From: SHYR01 sp036013055
GTDB lineage: Bacteria; Chloroflexota; Dehalococcoidia; UBA2979
DNA length: 64,000 nt
Reading direction: 5' to 3'
Assembly (NCBI GenBank): GCA_036013055.1
Contig: DASCQM010000003.1
Coordinates: 91,944-155,943 of the forward strand
Position 1 is the stretch's first letter. Each line of letters opens with the position of its first letter. The notes under the pieces were generated by a model. The model ran no database searches, was not told the origin of the DNA, and saw only the letters and a list, made by a program, of their open reading frames with translations. The translations under genes were made by a program, and so were the position numbers. This document shows positions 24,873-33,512 of the stretch, one piece after another.

Positions 24873-25930
24873 CAGATCGCGTCGACGCCCGGGAACTCGA
24901 CGAGCGACTTCAGCCCGTTCATCGCCAGTCGTGACGTGTAGGCATCCGGCGAGTGCTCGATGTCGTAACGGTTCGTGGCAACGTCTGCCATCTGCTCGAT
25001 CGCGCCGATCATCGCCAGTGTGCGGCGATACTGATCCGTCGTCGCGTTCTGCGAGCCGCTGAGCACGACCTCGCTGTAGTGGATGAAATTCGGGTCGAAC
25101 GGCACCGGGTCGCTGCCCGCCGGGAACCCGGCGAAGAGATTGACGATCCCCTGCTTACGCACGAGGTCGAGCGAGGGCTGCACGAGCGCCGGAACGCCGA
25201 CGGTCAGCACCACCGCGTCCGCGCCGTAGCCATCGGTGATCCCGCGCGTCGCTGCCGGTACGTCGTCGCTCTCCGGGTCGAGCACCAGATCCGCGCCCCA
25301 GCGTGCGGCGATCTCGCGCCGCTCGGCGACCGGTTCGCTGACGATGATCGGAGCCGCGCCAGCCGCGCGGGCGAGCAGCAGGTGCAGCAGCCCCATCGGG
25401 CCGGCACCGACGATTGCCAGCGATGTGCCGGGCACGACCTCGCAGAGCTCGATCGAGTTCAGCGTGCAGGCCGTCGGCTCGGTCAGGGCCGCGACGTCCA
25501 TCGGCAGCTGGTCGGGCATCTTCAGCACGTGGCCGAGGCTCACCAGCTCTTCCGGGATCAACAGGTGCTGCGCGAACCCGCCATCGAGGTCATAGCCGAG
25601 CGTGCGACGCGAGACGCAGCGGTTGCGCTTGCCGATCAGGCAGTAGCGGCAGTGCCCGCAGGCGAGGATCGGGCAGATGATCACGCGGTCGCCCTCCGCG
25701 AAGCCCTCAACGCCATCGCCGATGGCATCGATCACGCCGGCGATCTCGTGGCCGGGAATCACGCCCGCATCGGCGTGCTTCTCACCGCGATAGACGCGCA
25801 CATCGGAGGCGCAGAGCGAGGCGGCGGCCACGGCCATGCGCAGCTCTCCGGGGCCGGGTTCCGGCAGCGGTCGATCCTCCACCGTCACGTCGCCGGGGGC
25901 GTTGAAGATCGTCGCGCGCATCGATGCCAT
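24872..25930 (-). CDS. Zinc-dependent medium-chain alcohol dehydrogenase
   Basis: A 352-residue enzyme of the MDR superfamily, close to threonine and sorbitol dehydrogenases. Catalytic zinc ligands are the Cys in SLCASDVRVYRG and the HE of GHEIAGV. The four structural zinc cysteines are in ACGHCRYC and RNRC. The Rossmann motif GAGPMG begins the NAD(P) domain, followed by an acidic residue in VSEPVAERREIA, which may favour NAD. The substrate is uncertain. It overlaps the RodZ-like gene by one base. Confidence 0.92.
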   Translation of the reverse strand: MASMRATIFNAPGDVTVEDRPLPEPGPGELRMAVAAASLCASDVRVYRGEKHADAGVIPGHEIAGVIDAIGDGVEGFAEGDRVIICPILACGHCRYCLIGKRNRCVSRRTLGYDLDGGFAQHLLIPEELVSLGHVLKMPDQLPMDVAALTEPTACTLNSIELCEVVPGTSLAIVGAGPMGLLHLLLARAAGAAPIIVSEPVAERREIAARWGADLVLDPESDDVPAATRGITDGYGADAVVLTVGVPALVQPSLDLVRKQGIVNLFAGFPAGSDPVPFDPNFIHYSEVVLSGSQNATTDQYRRTLAMIGAIEQMADVATNRYDIEHSPDAYTSRLAMNGLKSLVEFPGVDAI

Positions 25931-26154
25931 GAGCAGTCCCGCCTGTGCACTGGGCCCTCAGCCGCCGGACGGCACCAGCCGGCAGCGGATCAGGGCGTTG
26001 GGGTCGAACCGGAGTATCGCGCGGCACGACGCGCTGTGCCAGAAGGACGCACGGCGTCGGAAGGATGCGTTGCGCCGAAAGTCAGCGCACGAACAGTAGA
26101 CGTGCGGAAAGAGGCAACGAGTCGGAGGGCGTGGGGAAGAAGAGCGGCGTGAGC

Positions 26155-26424
26155 CTAGCTCGCGGCCTGCATCGCCTTCAGCGCCTTCGCGAGGCGTGAC
26201 TTGCGTCGTGACGCGGAGTTGCGATGGATGATGTTGTGACGAACGGCGGAATCCAGGGCGGACTGTGCTTCGCGAACGGCATCGGCGGCGGCAGCGTCGC
26301 CATCCTCGATCGCCTCGCGAGCGCCGCGCAGGGCGTGCGTGAGCTGCGTGCGAACCGGACGGTTGCGCGACGCGCGGCGGATGTGTTGCCGAGCGCGCTT
26401 CTTTGCGGAGACGGTAATGGGCAT
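26155..26424 (-). CDS. rpsT: 30S ribosomal protein S20
   Basis: S20 (89 residues) binds 16S rRNA and helps assemble the small subunit. It shows the basic KKRARQHIRRASRNR helix, the middle helix and the C-terminal HRNSASRRKSRLAKAL signature. It is monocistronic, transcribed away from murJ, with about 225 bases to the next leftward gene. Confidence 0.97.
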   Translation of the reverse strand: MPITVSAKKRARQHIRRASRNRPVRTQLTHALRGAREAIEDGDAAAADAVREAQSALDSAVRHNIIHRNSASRRKSRLAKALKAMQAAS

Positions 26425-26528
26425 CGATATCTCTCAGCTGCCGAAATATCGTAGCGCCCTCGCGCGCCAGATGCACCCCGGGGCTAGACTTCCGCTCAGG
26501 ACACCCGGCGACGCAGCAGGAACGCCCC

Positions 26529-28208
26529 TTGTCGAACGACCCCACACAGCGGCCACCTGACGCGCCGGACGCACCCGCCGATGGCAGCGCGGGCGACGGA
26601 TCGGGCGGCGGATCCGGTCGCCTCTTCAGCTTCCTCAGTGGCGGCGGCGCGCAGACGAGCGTAGCCAGCGCCGCGGGCATCGTGATCGTTGGCTTCCTCG
26701 GCTCGCGCCTGCTCGGGCTGCTGCGTTCGGTCGCGATCGCCGACGCCTTCGGCACCGACCCGGAACTGGACGCGTACTGGGTCGCCTTCCGCCTCCCCGA
26801 CCTGGTCTTCCAGGTGCTGGCCGGGGCCACGCTCTCTGCGGCCTTCATCCCGACGTTCAGCCGCGTCGCGCTGCGTGGCGGCGAGGCGGCGGCGTGGCGC
26901 CTCGCATCGAGCGTGCTCAACATCATCGCCGTCGCCACGCTCGTCGCAGCCGCCGCCGCCTTCGTGCTCGCGCCGTTGATCGTGCCGCTGCTCGCGCCCG
27001 GTCTGGGCGAAGACAGCGGGCGGCAGGACGAGCTTCACGCGCTGGCGGTCGAGCTGACGAGGATGATGCTGCTCTCGCCGATTTTCTTCGGCATCTCCGG
27101 GATGCTGACGGGGATGCTGCACGCGCGGCAACGCTTCCTCGCCCCGGCGCTCGCGCCGATGATCTACAACGCCTCGATCATCGTCGGTGCCATCGCGCTC
27201 GAGCCGGCGTTCGGGGTCCACGGCCTCGCGATCGGCGTGATCGCCGGTGCGGCGGGACACCTCGCCGTACAGCTCCCGGCGCTGCGCGGAACGGGGATGC
27301 GATGGCGTCCGACGCTCGATTTGCGATCGGACGGCGTCGCGGAGGTCGCGCGGCTAATGGGCCCGCGCGTGCTCGGGCTGGCGGCGGGGCAGATCAACCT
27401 CCTGGTGCTGATCTTCTTCGCCTCGTTCGTCGTGGACGGGGCCGTGAGCGCGATCAGCTACGCCTTCCTGATGATGATGCTGCCGGTGGGCGTCGTGGGC
27501 ATGGCGATCTCCACGGCCGTCTTCCCCACACTGGCGCAGCAGGCAGCCGAACAGCAGATGGAGGCATTGCGCCGCTCCGTCAGCAGCAGCCTGCGCATGA
27601 TCCTCTTCCTCGCGGTGCCCGCGTCCGCCGGACTGCTGCTGCTCGCCCAGCCGGCGGTGCGCTTGCTCTTCCAGCACGGCGCTTTCGACGCCACATCGAC
27701 CGAGCTCGTCGTCGACGCGCTGATGCTCTTCTCTGTCGCCGTCTTCGCCCATGCCGGCATCGAGATCCTCAGTCGCGGCTTCTACGCACTCTCGGACACG
27801 CGCACGCCGGTGCAGTTCGCGGTGCTGGCGATGCTCGCGAACGTGGCGCTCTGCGCCGCGCTCGTCGCGCCGTTCGGCATCCGAGGGTTGGCGGCGGCCG
27901 CATCGATGGCGGCGATCGCCGAGTTCCTGCTGCTGCTGCGGACACTGCAGGTGCGGCTCGGGGGCCTCGATGGCAGGGCCCTGCGCCGCTCGGTGACGCA
28001 CACGGTCGTCGCGACGATCGTGATGGCGGAGGCCGTGGTGCTGCTGCTCGTGCTACTCGGAGCTGCGGGCGTCGACGATGCGAGCGTCAGTGGCGCGTTG
28101 CTCCTCAGCGTGGCCGGCGGCGGTGGCGGCCTCGCCGCGTTCGCGCTGGCGTCGATGCTGCTGCATAGCGAGGAGTACCGGGGCCTGATGCGGCGGCTGC
28201 GCCCCTAG
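26529..28208 (+). CDS. murJ: Lipid II flippase MurJ
   Basis: MurJ moves lipid II across the inner membrane for peptidoglycan synthesis. The 559 residues contain about 14 hydrophobic helices of the MOP superfamily. Signatures seen are FLGSRLLGLLRSVAIADAFG, the DAYWVAFRLPDLVFQVL segment and GATLSAAFIPTFSR. The TTG start at 26529 is preceded by AGGA, and the first ~30 residues are disordered and Pro/Gly-rich. Its presence shows a peptidoglycan wall or a close relative of one. Confidence 0.95.
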   Translation: MSNDPTQRPPDAPDAPADGSAGDGSGGGSGRLFSFLSGGGAQTSVASAAGIVIVGFLGSRLLGLLRSVAIADAFGTDPELDAYWVAFRLPDLVFQVLAGATLSAAFIPTFSRVALRGGEAAAWRLASSVLNIIAVATLVAAAAAFVLAPLIVPLLAPGLGEDSGRQDELHALAVELTRMMLLSPIFFGISGMLTGMLHARQRFLAPALAPMIYNASIIVGAIALEPAFGVHGLAIGVIAGAAGHLAVQLPALRGTGMRWRPTLDLRSDGVAEVARLMGPRVLGLAAGQINLLVLIFFASFVVDGAVSAISYAFLMMMLPVGVVGMAISTAVFPTLAQQAAEQQMEALRRSVSSSLRMILFLAVPASAGLLLLAQPAVRLLFQHGAFDATSTELVVDALMLFSVAVFAHAGIEILSRGFYALSDTRTPVQFAVLAMLANVALCAALVAPFGIRGLAAAASMAAIAEFLLLLRTLQVRLGGLDGRALRRSVTHTVVATIVMAEAVVLLLVLLGAAGVDDASVSGALLLSVAGGGGGLAAFALASMLLHSEEYRGLMRRLRP

Positions 28209-28244
28209 GCGGCAACGTCGTCGTCGGGCGCGACTCGCCAACGC

Positions 28245-28308
28245 TGCTATACTGATACGGCCCCCCTCACTACAAGGGCACCCCACGAACAGACGCGCTA
28301 CGCGTCTG
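28245..28308 (+). promoter_or_regulatory. Extended -10 promoter and leader hairpin of the zinc-ribbon gene
   Basis: TGC-TATACT (28245-28253) is an extended -10 without a clear -35. About 37 bases later, CAGACGCG-CTA-CGCGTCTG (28290-28308) is a perfect 8-bp hairpin, nested within CCACG/CGTGG. It sits in the untranslated leader, about 60 bases before the ATG. Confidence 0.5.
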
Positions 28309-28367
28309 CGTTTCGCGTGGTCCGTGACCCGACGATCCGAACATCGGGGGCATCGAAGGAGTACCCA

Positions 28368-28943
28368 ATGGCATTCGCCGACCGAGAACTGACCTGCCGC
28401 GACTGTTCGTCCCCGTTCGTCTTCACGTCGGGTGAGCAGGAGTTCTACGCGAGCAAGGGGTTGCAGAACGACCCCGTCCGCTGCCCGTCCTGCCGCACCC
28501 AGCGCAAGATGATGCGCCCCGAGGACCGCGACGACGCTCCCAGCTACGGCGTCTACGCCTCGTGGGGTGGTCGCACGCCGCGCCAGCTACACGTCGCTAC
28601 CTGCTCCGGCTGCCAGCGTTCCGCTGAAGTTCCGTTCGTCCCGCGCGGCGACCGGCCCGTCTTCTGCTCCGACTGCTACAACGAGGAGCGCAGGCGCCAG
28701 GAGGCGGTTGAGACCGCCGAGTCCGAGGCGATGGCAGCACGCTCCGTCTCGACCGGCGGCAGCAGCGCGCCCGAGGTCGAGCTGGAGGGTTCCGGCCGCA
28801 GTGAAGACGCCGCGACGGTGGCGGTCGCCGACGAGCCCGCGAGCGACGAGGCCGAGCAGCCTGCCGAGGAAGAGGAAGCGCGTCCGGTCGTCGCCGACAC
28901 GGAGGCCGCCGCCGACTCCACACCGGCGCCGATCACGGAGTAG
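28368..28943 (+). CDS. Double zinc-ribbon protein with acidic tail
   Basis: A 191-residue protein. The first zinc ribbon (about 6-45) has ELTCRDCSSPFVFTSGEQEF then VRCPSCRTQRK, the pattern of the probable zinc-ribbon family that precedes CxxC proteins in Chloroflexi. The second (about 80-112) has CSGCQRSAEVPFVPRGDRPV then FCSDCY, like the CxxCx(n)CxxC repeats. After residue 120 there is only a disordered acidic tail rich in Glu, Ala and Ser. The ATG at 28368 has GGAG upstream. The function is unknown; binding to nucleic acid or polymerase is a guess. Confidence 0.8.
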   Translation: MAFADRELTCRDCSSPFVFTSGEQEFYASKGLQNDPVRCPSCRTQRKMMRPEDRDDAPSYGVYASWGGRTPRQLHVATCSGCQRSAEVPFVPRGDRPVFCSDCYNEERRRQEAVETAESEAMAARSVSTGGSSAPEVELEGSGRSEDAATVAVADEPASDEAEQPAEEEEARPVVADTEAAADSTPAPITE

Positions 28944-28977
28944 CCAGGCACCCGCGTCCGACGTCAACGGAAGACAC

Positions 28978-29949
28978 GTGAGAGCGACCAACTTCGCGAT
29001 CGCTGCGGCGCTCACTGCACTTGCTCTGGTCGCCGTCGGCTGTAGTTCCGACGGCGACGATGACGCGGCGCAACAGACGCCGGTACCCGAGGCCCCCTTC
29101 ATATCCGCACCGCGGGTTCAGTCGTGGGCGTACCAGCTTCAGGGCGAGGACGGGGCGGACCTCGACCTCGCACCGCTTATCGCCTCGGATTTCGATCTGT
29201 TCGTGATCGACTACAGCCGCGACGGCAGCGACGAGGGTCGATTCACCAGCGCCGAGATCTCCGCGCTGCGGGATGGTGGATCAGGCGGACGCACGGTCCT
29301 CGCCTACCTCAGCATCGGCGAGGCGGAGTCGTACCGCAGCTACTGGGACCCCGCCTGGGAGTCCGAGCCGCCACCCTGGCTCGGACCGACCAACCCCGAG
29401 TGGGAGGGGAACTACAAGGTCCGATACTGGGATCCCGCCTGGCTCAACATCGTCCTCGAGTACCGGGACGACATCCGCGAAGCGGGGTTCGACGGCGTCT
29501 ACCTCGACATCATCGACGCCTTCGAATTCTTCGGTCCCGACGGCGAGATGTTTGAGCAAGAGAACGCCGCCTCTGAGATGCTGAGCCTCGTCGCTCGCAT
29601 CGCAGGATCCAGGCGGCAGCCGGGCTTGCTCGTCTTTGTCCAGAATGGCTCCGCCATCCTCGATGTGCCGGGGTTCGACGTCGCGAGCTACGTGCGGACG
29701 GTCGACGGGATCGGCCTGGAGGACACGTTCTACTTCGGCGACGCCGACGAGAACAATCCGCTTGATATCCAGTCGGAGGTCACCGACGTGATGGCCGCCT
29801 TCACATACAACGGCAAGCTCGTGCTCGCGGTCGACTACGTCACGGACGAGGCGAAGATCGCCGACTTCTGCACGCGCGCTCGCGACGAGGACTTCGTCCC
29901 GCTCACAACCGTGCGCGCGCTGGACAGGGTGCCGGAGCCGTGCCCCTGA
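28978..29949 (+). CDS. GH114-like (TM1410/MJ1477 family) lipoprotein
   Basis: A 323-residue lipoprotein. The signal has the lipobox VAVGC near residue 20 and a short acidic linker. The TIM-barrel body resembles the TM1410/MJ1477 proteins related to endo-alpha-1,4-polygalactosaminidase. Visible signatures are SWAYQLQGED, FDLFVIDYS, VLAYLSIGEAESYRSYW, then GFDGVYLDIIDAFEFF with probable catalytic Asp residues. It probably acts outside the membrane on a polysaccharide. The GTG start was chosen because it gives a complete signal peptide. Confidence 0.8.
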   Translation: MRATNFAIAAALTALALVAVGCSSDGDDDAAQQTPVPEAPFISAPRVQSWAYQLQGEDGADLDLAPLIASDFDLFVIDYSRDGSDEGRFTSAEISALRDGGSGGRTVLAYLSIGEAESYRSYWDPAWESEPPPWLGPTNPEWEGNYKVRYWDPAWLNIVLEYRDDIREAGFDGVYLDIIDAFEFFGPDGEMFEQENAASEMLSLVARIAGSRRQPGLLVFVQNGSAILDVPGFDVASYVRTVDGIGLEDTFYFGDADENNPLDIQSEVTDVMAAFTYNGKLVLAVDYVTDEAKIADFCTRARDEDFVPLTTVRALDRVPEPCP

Positions 29950-29952
29950 ACG

Positions 29953-29981
29953 TTGCCCCGCTCGCTGGCCCGTCCTACACT
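29953..29981 (+). promoter_or_regulatory. Promoter of the ileS leader
   Basis: TTGCCC (29953-29958), 17 bases, TACACT (29976-29981). Transcription would begin near 29988, giving a leader of about 370 bases before ileS. Confidence 0.65.
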
Positions 29982-29987
29982 CGAAAC

Positions 29988-30309
29988 AGAGGCTAAGACG
30001 GAGCGAGTAGTCCGCCGCAGACGGCTGTACGAGCGAACCCGGGACGGTGTGAGCCGGGTGCGAGCCAGCGACGGACGAAGATCACTCCCGAGCCGCCGAC
30101 CGAACCCTCGTCCCCACCGTGCATCGACCGCACGCGGACGCAGGTAGTAAGCCCGGCCGGAGCGCCCACCGTTATCAGGGGCAGTGCCATCGGCGGCTGA
30201 ACGCGGCCCGTGGTGCGGTGAGCGGTTCCTCATCGACGCGGTCGTGAGGAGCAACGCGGGTGGTACCGCGGGCGTATTGCCCGTCCTGCAACAGGGGCGG
30301 GCCTTCTTA
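29988..30309 (+). promoter_or_regulatory. T-box leader (tRNA-Ile) of ileS with intrinsic terminator
   Basis: The conserved T-box core GCGGGTGGTACCGCG (30256-30270) contains UGG, which pairs with the free CCA end of uncharged tRNA. A terminator hairpin GCCCGTCC/GGGCGGGC with loop (30279-30302) is followed by CTTCTTAT. The upstream structured region of about 200 bases would be stem I and its neighbours. An ATC followed by A at 30081-30083 is the likely specifier codon for isoleucine, matching the gene. Uncharged tRNA-Ile should favour read-through. Confidence 0.85.
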
Positions 30310-30358
30310 TACCCGCGGCACGGGCCGACCGACGCCCAACACAGCAGGAAGTACACCC

Positions 30359-33300
30359 ATGGCTGACCCCGTCTTCGACCCGATCTCATCCCGCGTCGAT
30401 TTCGTCGCGCAGGAAGAGCAGATCATGGAGCAGTGGCGCGAGCGTGGCACGCCCGAGCAGTACCTGACGCGCAACGACGACGCAGAGCAGCGCTACTCCT
30501 TCATCGATGGCCCGATCACGGCCAACAACCCGATGGGCGTCCACCACGCGTGGGGGCGCATGTACAAGGACCTGTTCCTGCGCTGGCGCACGATGCAGGG
30601 CTTCCGCCAGCGCTACCAGAACGGCTTCGACGGCCAGGGGCTGTGGGTCGAGGTCGAGGTCGAGAAGGAACTCGGCTTCAGCTCGAAGCGCGATATCGAG
30701 CAGTACGGCATCGACCGCTTCGTCGAGGAGTGCAAGGCGCGCGTCGATCGCTTCGCCGCCGTGATCACGGAGCAGTCGAAGCGGCTCGGCTTCTGGATGG
30801 ACTGGGACGACTCGTACCACACGAAGTCGGACGAGAATAACTACACGATCTGGCACTTCCTCAAGGTCTGCCACGAACGCGGCTGGCTGTACGAGGGCAC
30901 CGACTCGATGCCGTGGTGTCCGCGCTGCGGCACCGGTCTCTCGAACATGGAGATCGCGACCGAGGGCTATCGCGAGATCACGCACCAGAGTGTCTACCTG
31001 AAGTTCCCGCTACTCGACCGCGAGAACGAGTCACTACTCGTCTGGACGACCACGCCGTGGACGCTCGCCGCGAACGTCTCCGCCGCGGTGCACCCGGAGC
31101 TGACGTACGTGCGCGCCCGGCGCGGTGACGAGGTCTTCTACCTGGCGAAGGCCACGCTGCCCGTGCTCCACGGCGAGGTCGAGATCGAGGCAGAGCTGCC
31201 CGGCAGCGAGCTGATCGGCCTCACCTACAGCGGGCCATTCGACGAGCTCGCGGCGCAGGACGGCGTCGAGCATCGCGTGATCGAGTGGGACGAGGTCGCC
31301 GAGGACGAAGGCACCGGCATCGTGCACATCGCGCCCGGCGGCGGGCACGACGACTTCCTGCTCGGCAAAGAGTACGACCTGCCCGTGCTCGCCCCGCTCA
31401 ATGAGTCCGGCCATTACATCGATGGCTACGGCGCGTTCGAAGGGCAATTCGCCGGCGACGTCGCGCCCGCCGTCTTCGCCTCGCTCGAGGAGAAGGGCGT
31501 GATGGAGCGCGTCGAGCCGATCACGCACCGCTATCCGGTCTGCTGGCGCTGCGACAACGAACTCGTCTTCCGCGTTGTCGACGAGTGGTTCATCTCGATG
31601 GACGAGTTGCGGCACGACATGATGGAGATCACGCGCCGCATCAACTGGGTGCCCGCCTTCGGCATGGAGCGCGAGCTCGACTGGCTGCGCAACATGGACG
31701 ACTGGATGATCTCCAAGAAGCGCTACTACGGCCTCGCGCTGCCGATCTGGAAGTGCGAGTGCGGCCACGTCGATGTGATGGGCAGCGAGACCGAACTCGA
31801 AGCGCGCGCCGTCGAGGGCTGGGACAAGTTCGCCGGCAACTCACCGCACCGCCCGTACGTCGACGCGGTGAAGCTCGGCTGCCCCGACTGCGGCGAGCAG
31901 ATGTCGCGCATCCCGGACGTCGGCAACCCCTGGCTCGATGCCGGCATCGTGCCCTTCTCCACGCTCGGCTACCGCCACGACAAGGGCGAAGGCTCGCAGT
32001 GGGCGGAATGGTTCCCGGCCGACTGGATCTCAGAGAGCTTCCCCGGGCAGTTCCGCAACTGGTTTTACTCGATGCTCGCCATGGGCGCGGCGCTCGAGAA
32101 GACCGAGCCCTTCCGCGCCACGTTCACCTACGCGCTGCTGCGCGACGAGAACGGCGAGGAGATGCACAAGAGTAAGGGCAACGCGATCTGGTTCGAGGAC
32201 GCCGCCGACAAGATGGGCGTCGACGTGATGCGCTGGATGTACTCCCGCCACACGCCGGCGAACAACATGAACTTCGGCTACCACATCGGCGACGAGGTGC
32301 GCCGCAAGTTCCTGATCCCGCTCTGGAACGTCTACTCGTTCTTCATCACGTACGCGAATCTCGACGGCTGGGATCCGGCGACGGCGAGCGAGCCAGAGGA
32401 AAAGCCGGAGCTGGACCGCTGGATCCTCTCCGAGACGCATCTACTGACTCGCCACGTCACCGACTCGCTGGAGCGCTGGCGCCCGGAGGAGGCCGCGATG
32501 CACATCGAGGGCTACGTCGATGCTCTCTCGAACTGGTACGTGCGGCGCAGCCGAAGGCGCTTCTGGACGCCCGACGGCGAGGCGCCCGACGCCTCGGCGT
32601 ACTGGACGCTCTACACCTGCCTGACCACGCTCAGCCACGTGCTCGCACCCTTCACGCCATTCGTGACGGAGGCGATCTACGGCAACCTCGTCGGCGACAA
32701 GATCGCGGGCGCTCCTAGCTCGGTACACCTCGACGACTGGCCAACCGCCGATGAGGACGCGATCGACGAGAAGCTGTCGGCCGCGGTTGAGATCGTGCGT
32801 CGCATGGTCTCGCTCGGCCGTGGAGCGCGCTCGACCGCGCAGATCCGCGTGCGTCAGCCGCTGGCGACAGCCCTGCTGATCCCGCGCACCAGCGACGAGC
32901 GCCGAGCGTTGCAGCAGCTCAGCGAGCAGGTCGCCGAGGAGCTGAACGTGAAGCGCGTCGAGGTCGCGGAGGAGGGCGGCGACCGCCTGCGTTACCGCAT
33001 CCGTCCCAATCTGCCAGTGCTCGGCCCACGCTTCGGTTCGGAGATCGGCCGCATCCGCGCCGCCATCGAAGCCGCCGACGCAGCCAATCTCGCGACGAAG
33101 ATGCGCACCGGCCAGCCGATCGAGCTTGATGGCTTTGAGCTGACCGGGGCCGACCTGCTCGTCGATGTCGAAGCGAACGAGGGCTGGTCAGCATCCGAAG
33201 ACGGTGGCTACGCGACGCTGATCGACACCACGATCACGGCCGAGCTGGCGGCGGAGGGCTTCGCGCGCGAGATCGTGCGACGGCTACAGGACCTGCGACG

Positions 33301-33508
33301 CGACGCAGAGTTCGAGATCTCGGACCGCATCCACGTCAGCTACCAGGGTGACGCGGAGGTGCAGGCCGTCTTCGCCGCACACGGCGACTACATCAGCGAG
33401 GAGACGCTGGCGCTCTCAGTCGAGGACGCGGCAGCGGCCGACAGCACGACATCAGTTGACGTCGAGATCGACGGTCACGCCGTCACGCTGGCGGTGACGA
33501 AGGCGTAG
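30359..33508 (+). CDS. ileS: Isoleucyl-tRNA synthetase with a GVHH active-site signature
   Basis: Class Ia synthetase of 1049 residues that charges tRNA-Ile. The N-terminal signature that is normally HxGH reads GVHH at residues 60-63 (NNPMGVHHAWGR). The editing domain has TTPWTLAANVS, and the second ATP motif is MHKSKGN. Zinc-ribbon cysteines occur at WCPRCGTG and again at CECGHV/CPDCG. The gene belongs to the IleRS2-like group; the swapped GxHH signature is known from mupirocin hyper-resistant IleRS2 enzymes. ATG 30359 has AGGAAG upstream. Controlled by the T-box. Confidence 0.95.
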   Translation: MADPVFDPISSRVDFVAQEEQIMEQWRERGTPEQYLTRNDDAEQRYSFIDGPITANNPMGVHHAWGRMYKDLFLRWRTMQGFRQRYQNGFDGQGLWVEVEVEKELGFSSKRDIEQYGIDRFVEECKARVDRFAAVITEQSKRLGFWMDWDDSYHTKSDENNYTIWHFLKVCHERGWLYEGTDSMPWCPRCGTGLSNMEIATEGYREITHQSVYLKFPLLDRENESLLVWTTTPWTLAANVSAAVHPELTYVRARRGDEVFYLAKATLPVLHGEVEIEAELPGSELIGLTYSGPFDELAAQDGVEHRVIEWDEVAEDEGTGIVHIAPGGGHDDFLLGKEYDLPVLAPLNESGHYIDGYGAFEGQFAGDVAPAVFASLEEKGVMERVEPITHRYPVCWRCDNELVFRVVDEWFISMDELRHDMMEITRRINWVPAFGMERELDWLRNMDDWMISKKRYYGLALPIWKCECGHVDVMGSETELEARAVEGWDKFAGNSPHRPYVDAVKLGCPDCGEQMSRIPDVGNPWLDAGIVPFSTLGYRHDKGEGSQWAEWFPADWISESFPGQFRNWFYSMLAMGAALEKTEPFRATFTYALLRDENGEEMHKSKGNAIWFEDAADKMGVDVMRWMYSRHTPANNMNFGYHIGDEVRRKFLIPLWNVYSFFITYANLDGWDPATASEPEEKPELDRWILSETHLLTRHVTDSLERWRPEEAAMHIEGYVDALSNWYVRRSRRRFWTPDGEAPDASAYWTLYTCLTTLSHVLAPFTPFVTEAIYGNLVGDKIAGAPSSVHLDDWPTADEDAIDEKLSAAVEIVRRMVSLGRGARSTAQIRVRQPLATALLIPRTSDERRALQQLSEQVAEELNVKRVEVAEEGGDRLRYRIRPNLPVLGPRFGSEIGRIRAAIEAADAANLATKMRTGQPIELDGFELTGADLLVDVEANEGWSASEDGGYATLIDTTITAELAAEGFAREIVRRLQDLRRDAEFEISDRIHVSYQGDAEVQAVFAAHGDYISEETLALSVEDAAAADSTTSVDVEIDGHAVTLAVTKA

Positions 33509-33512
33509 CCGC

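Noticed and set aside
26035..26100. Imperfect 18-base tandem similarity in the rpsT downstream gap
   Set aside because: Only two to three diverged copies; not enough to call a repeat.
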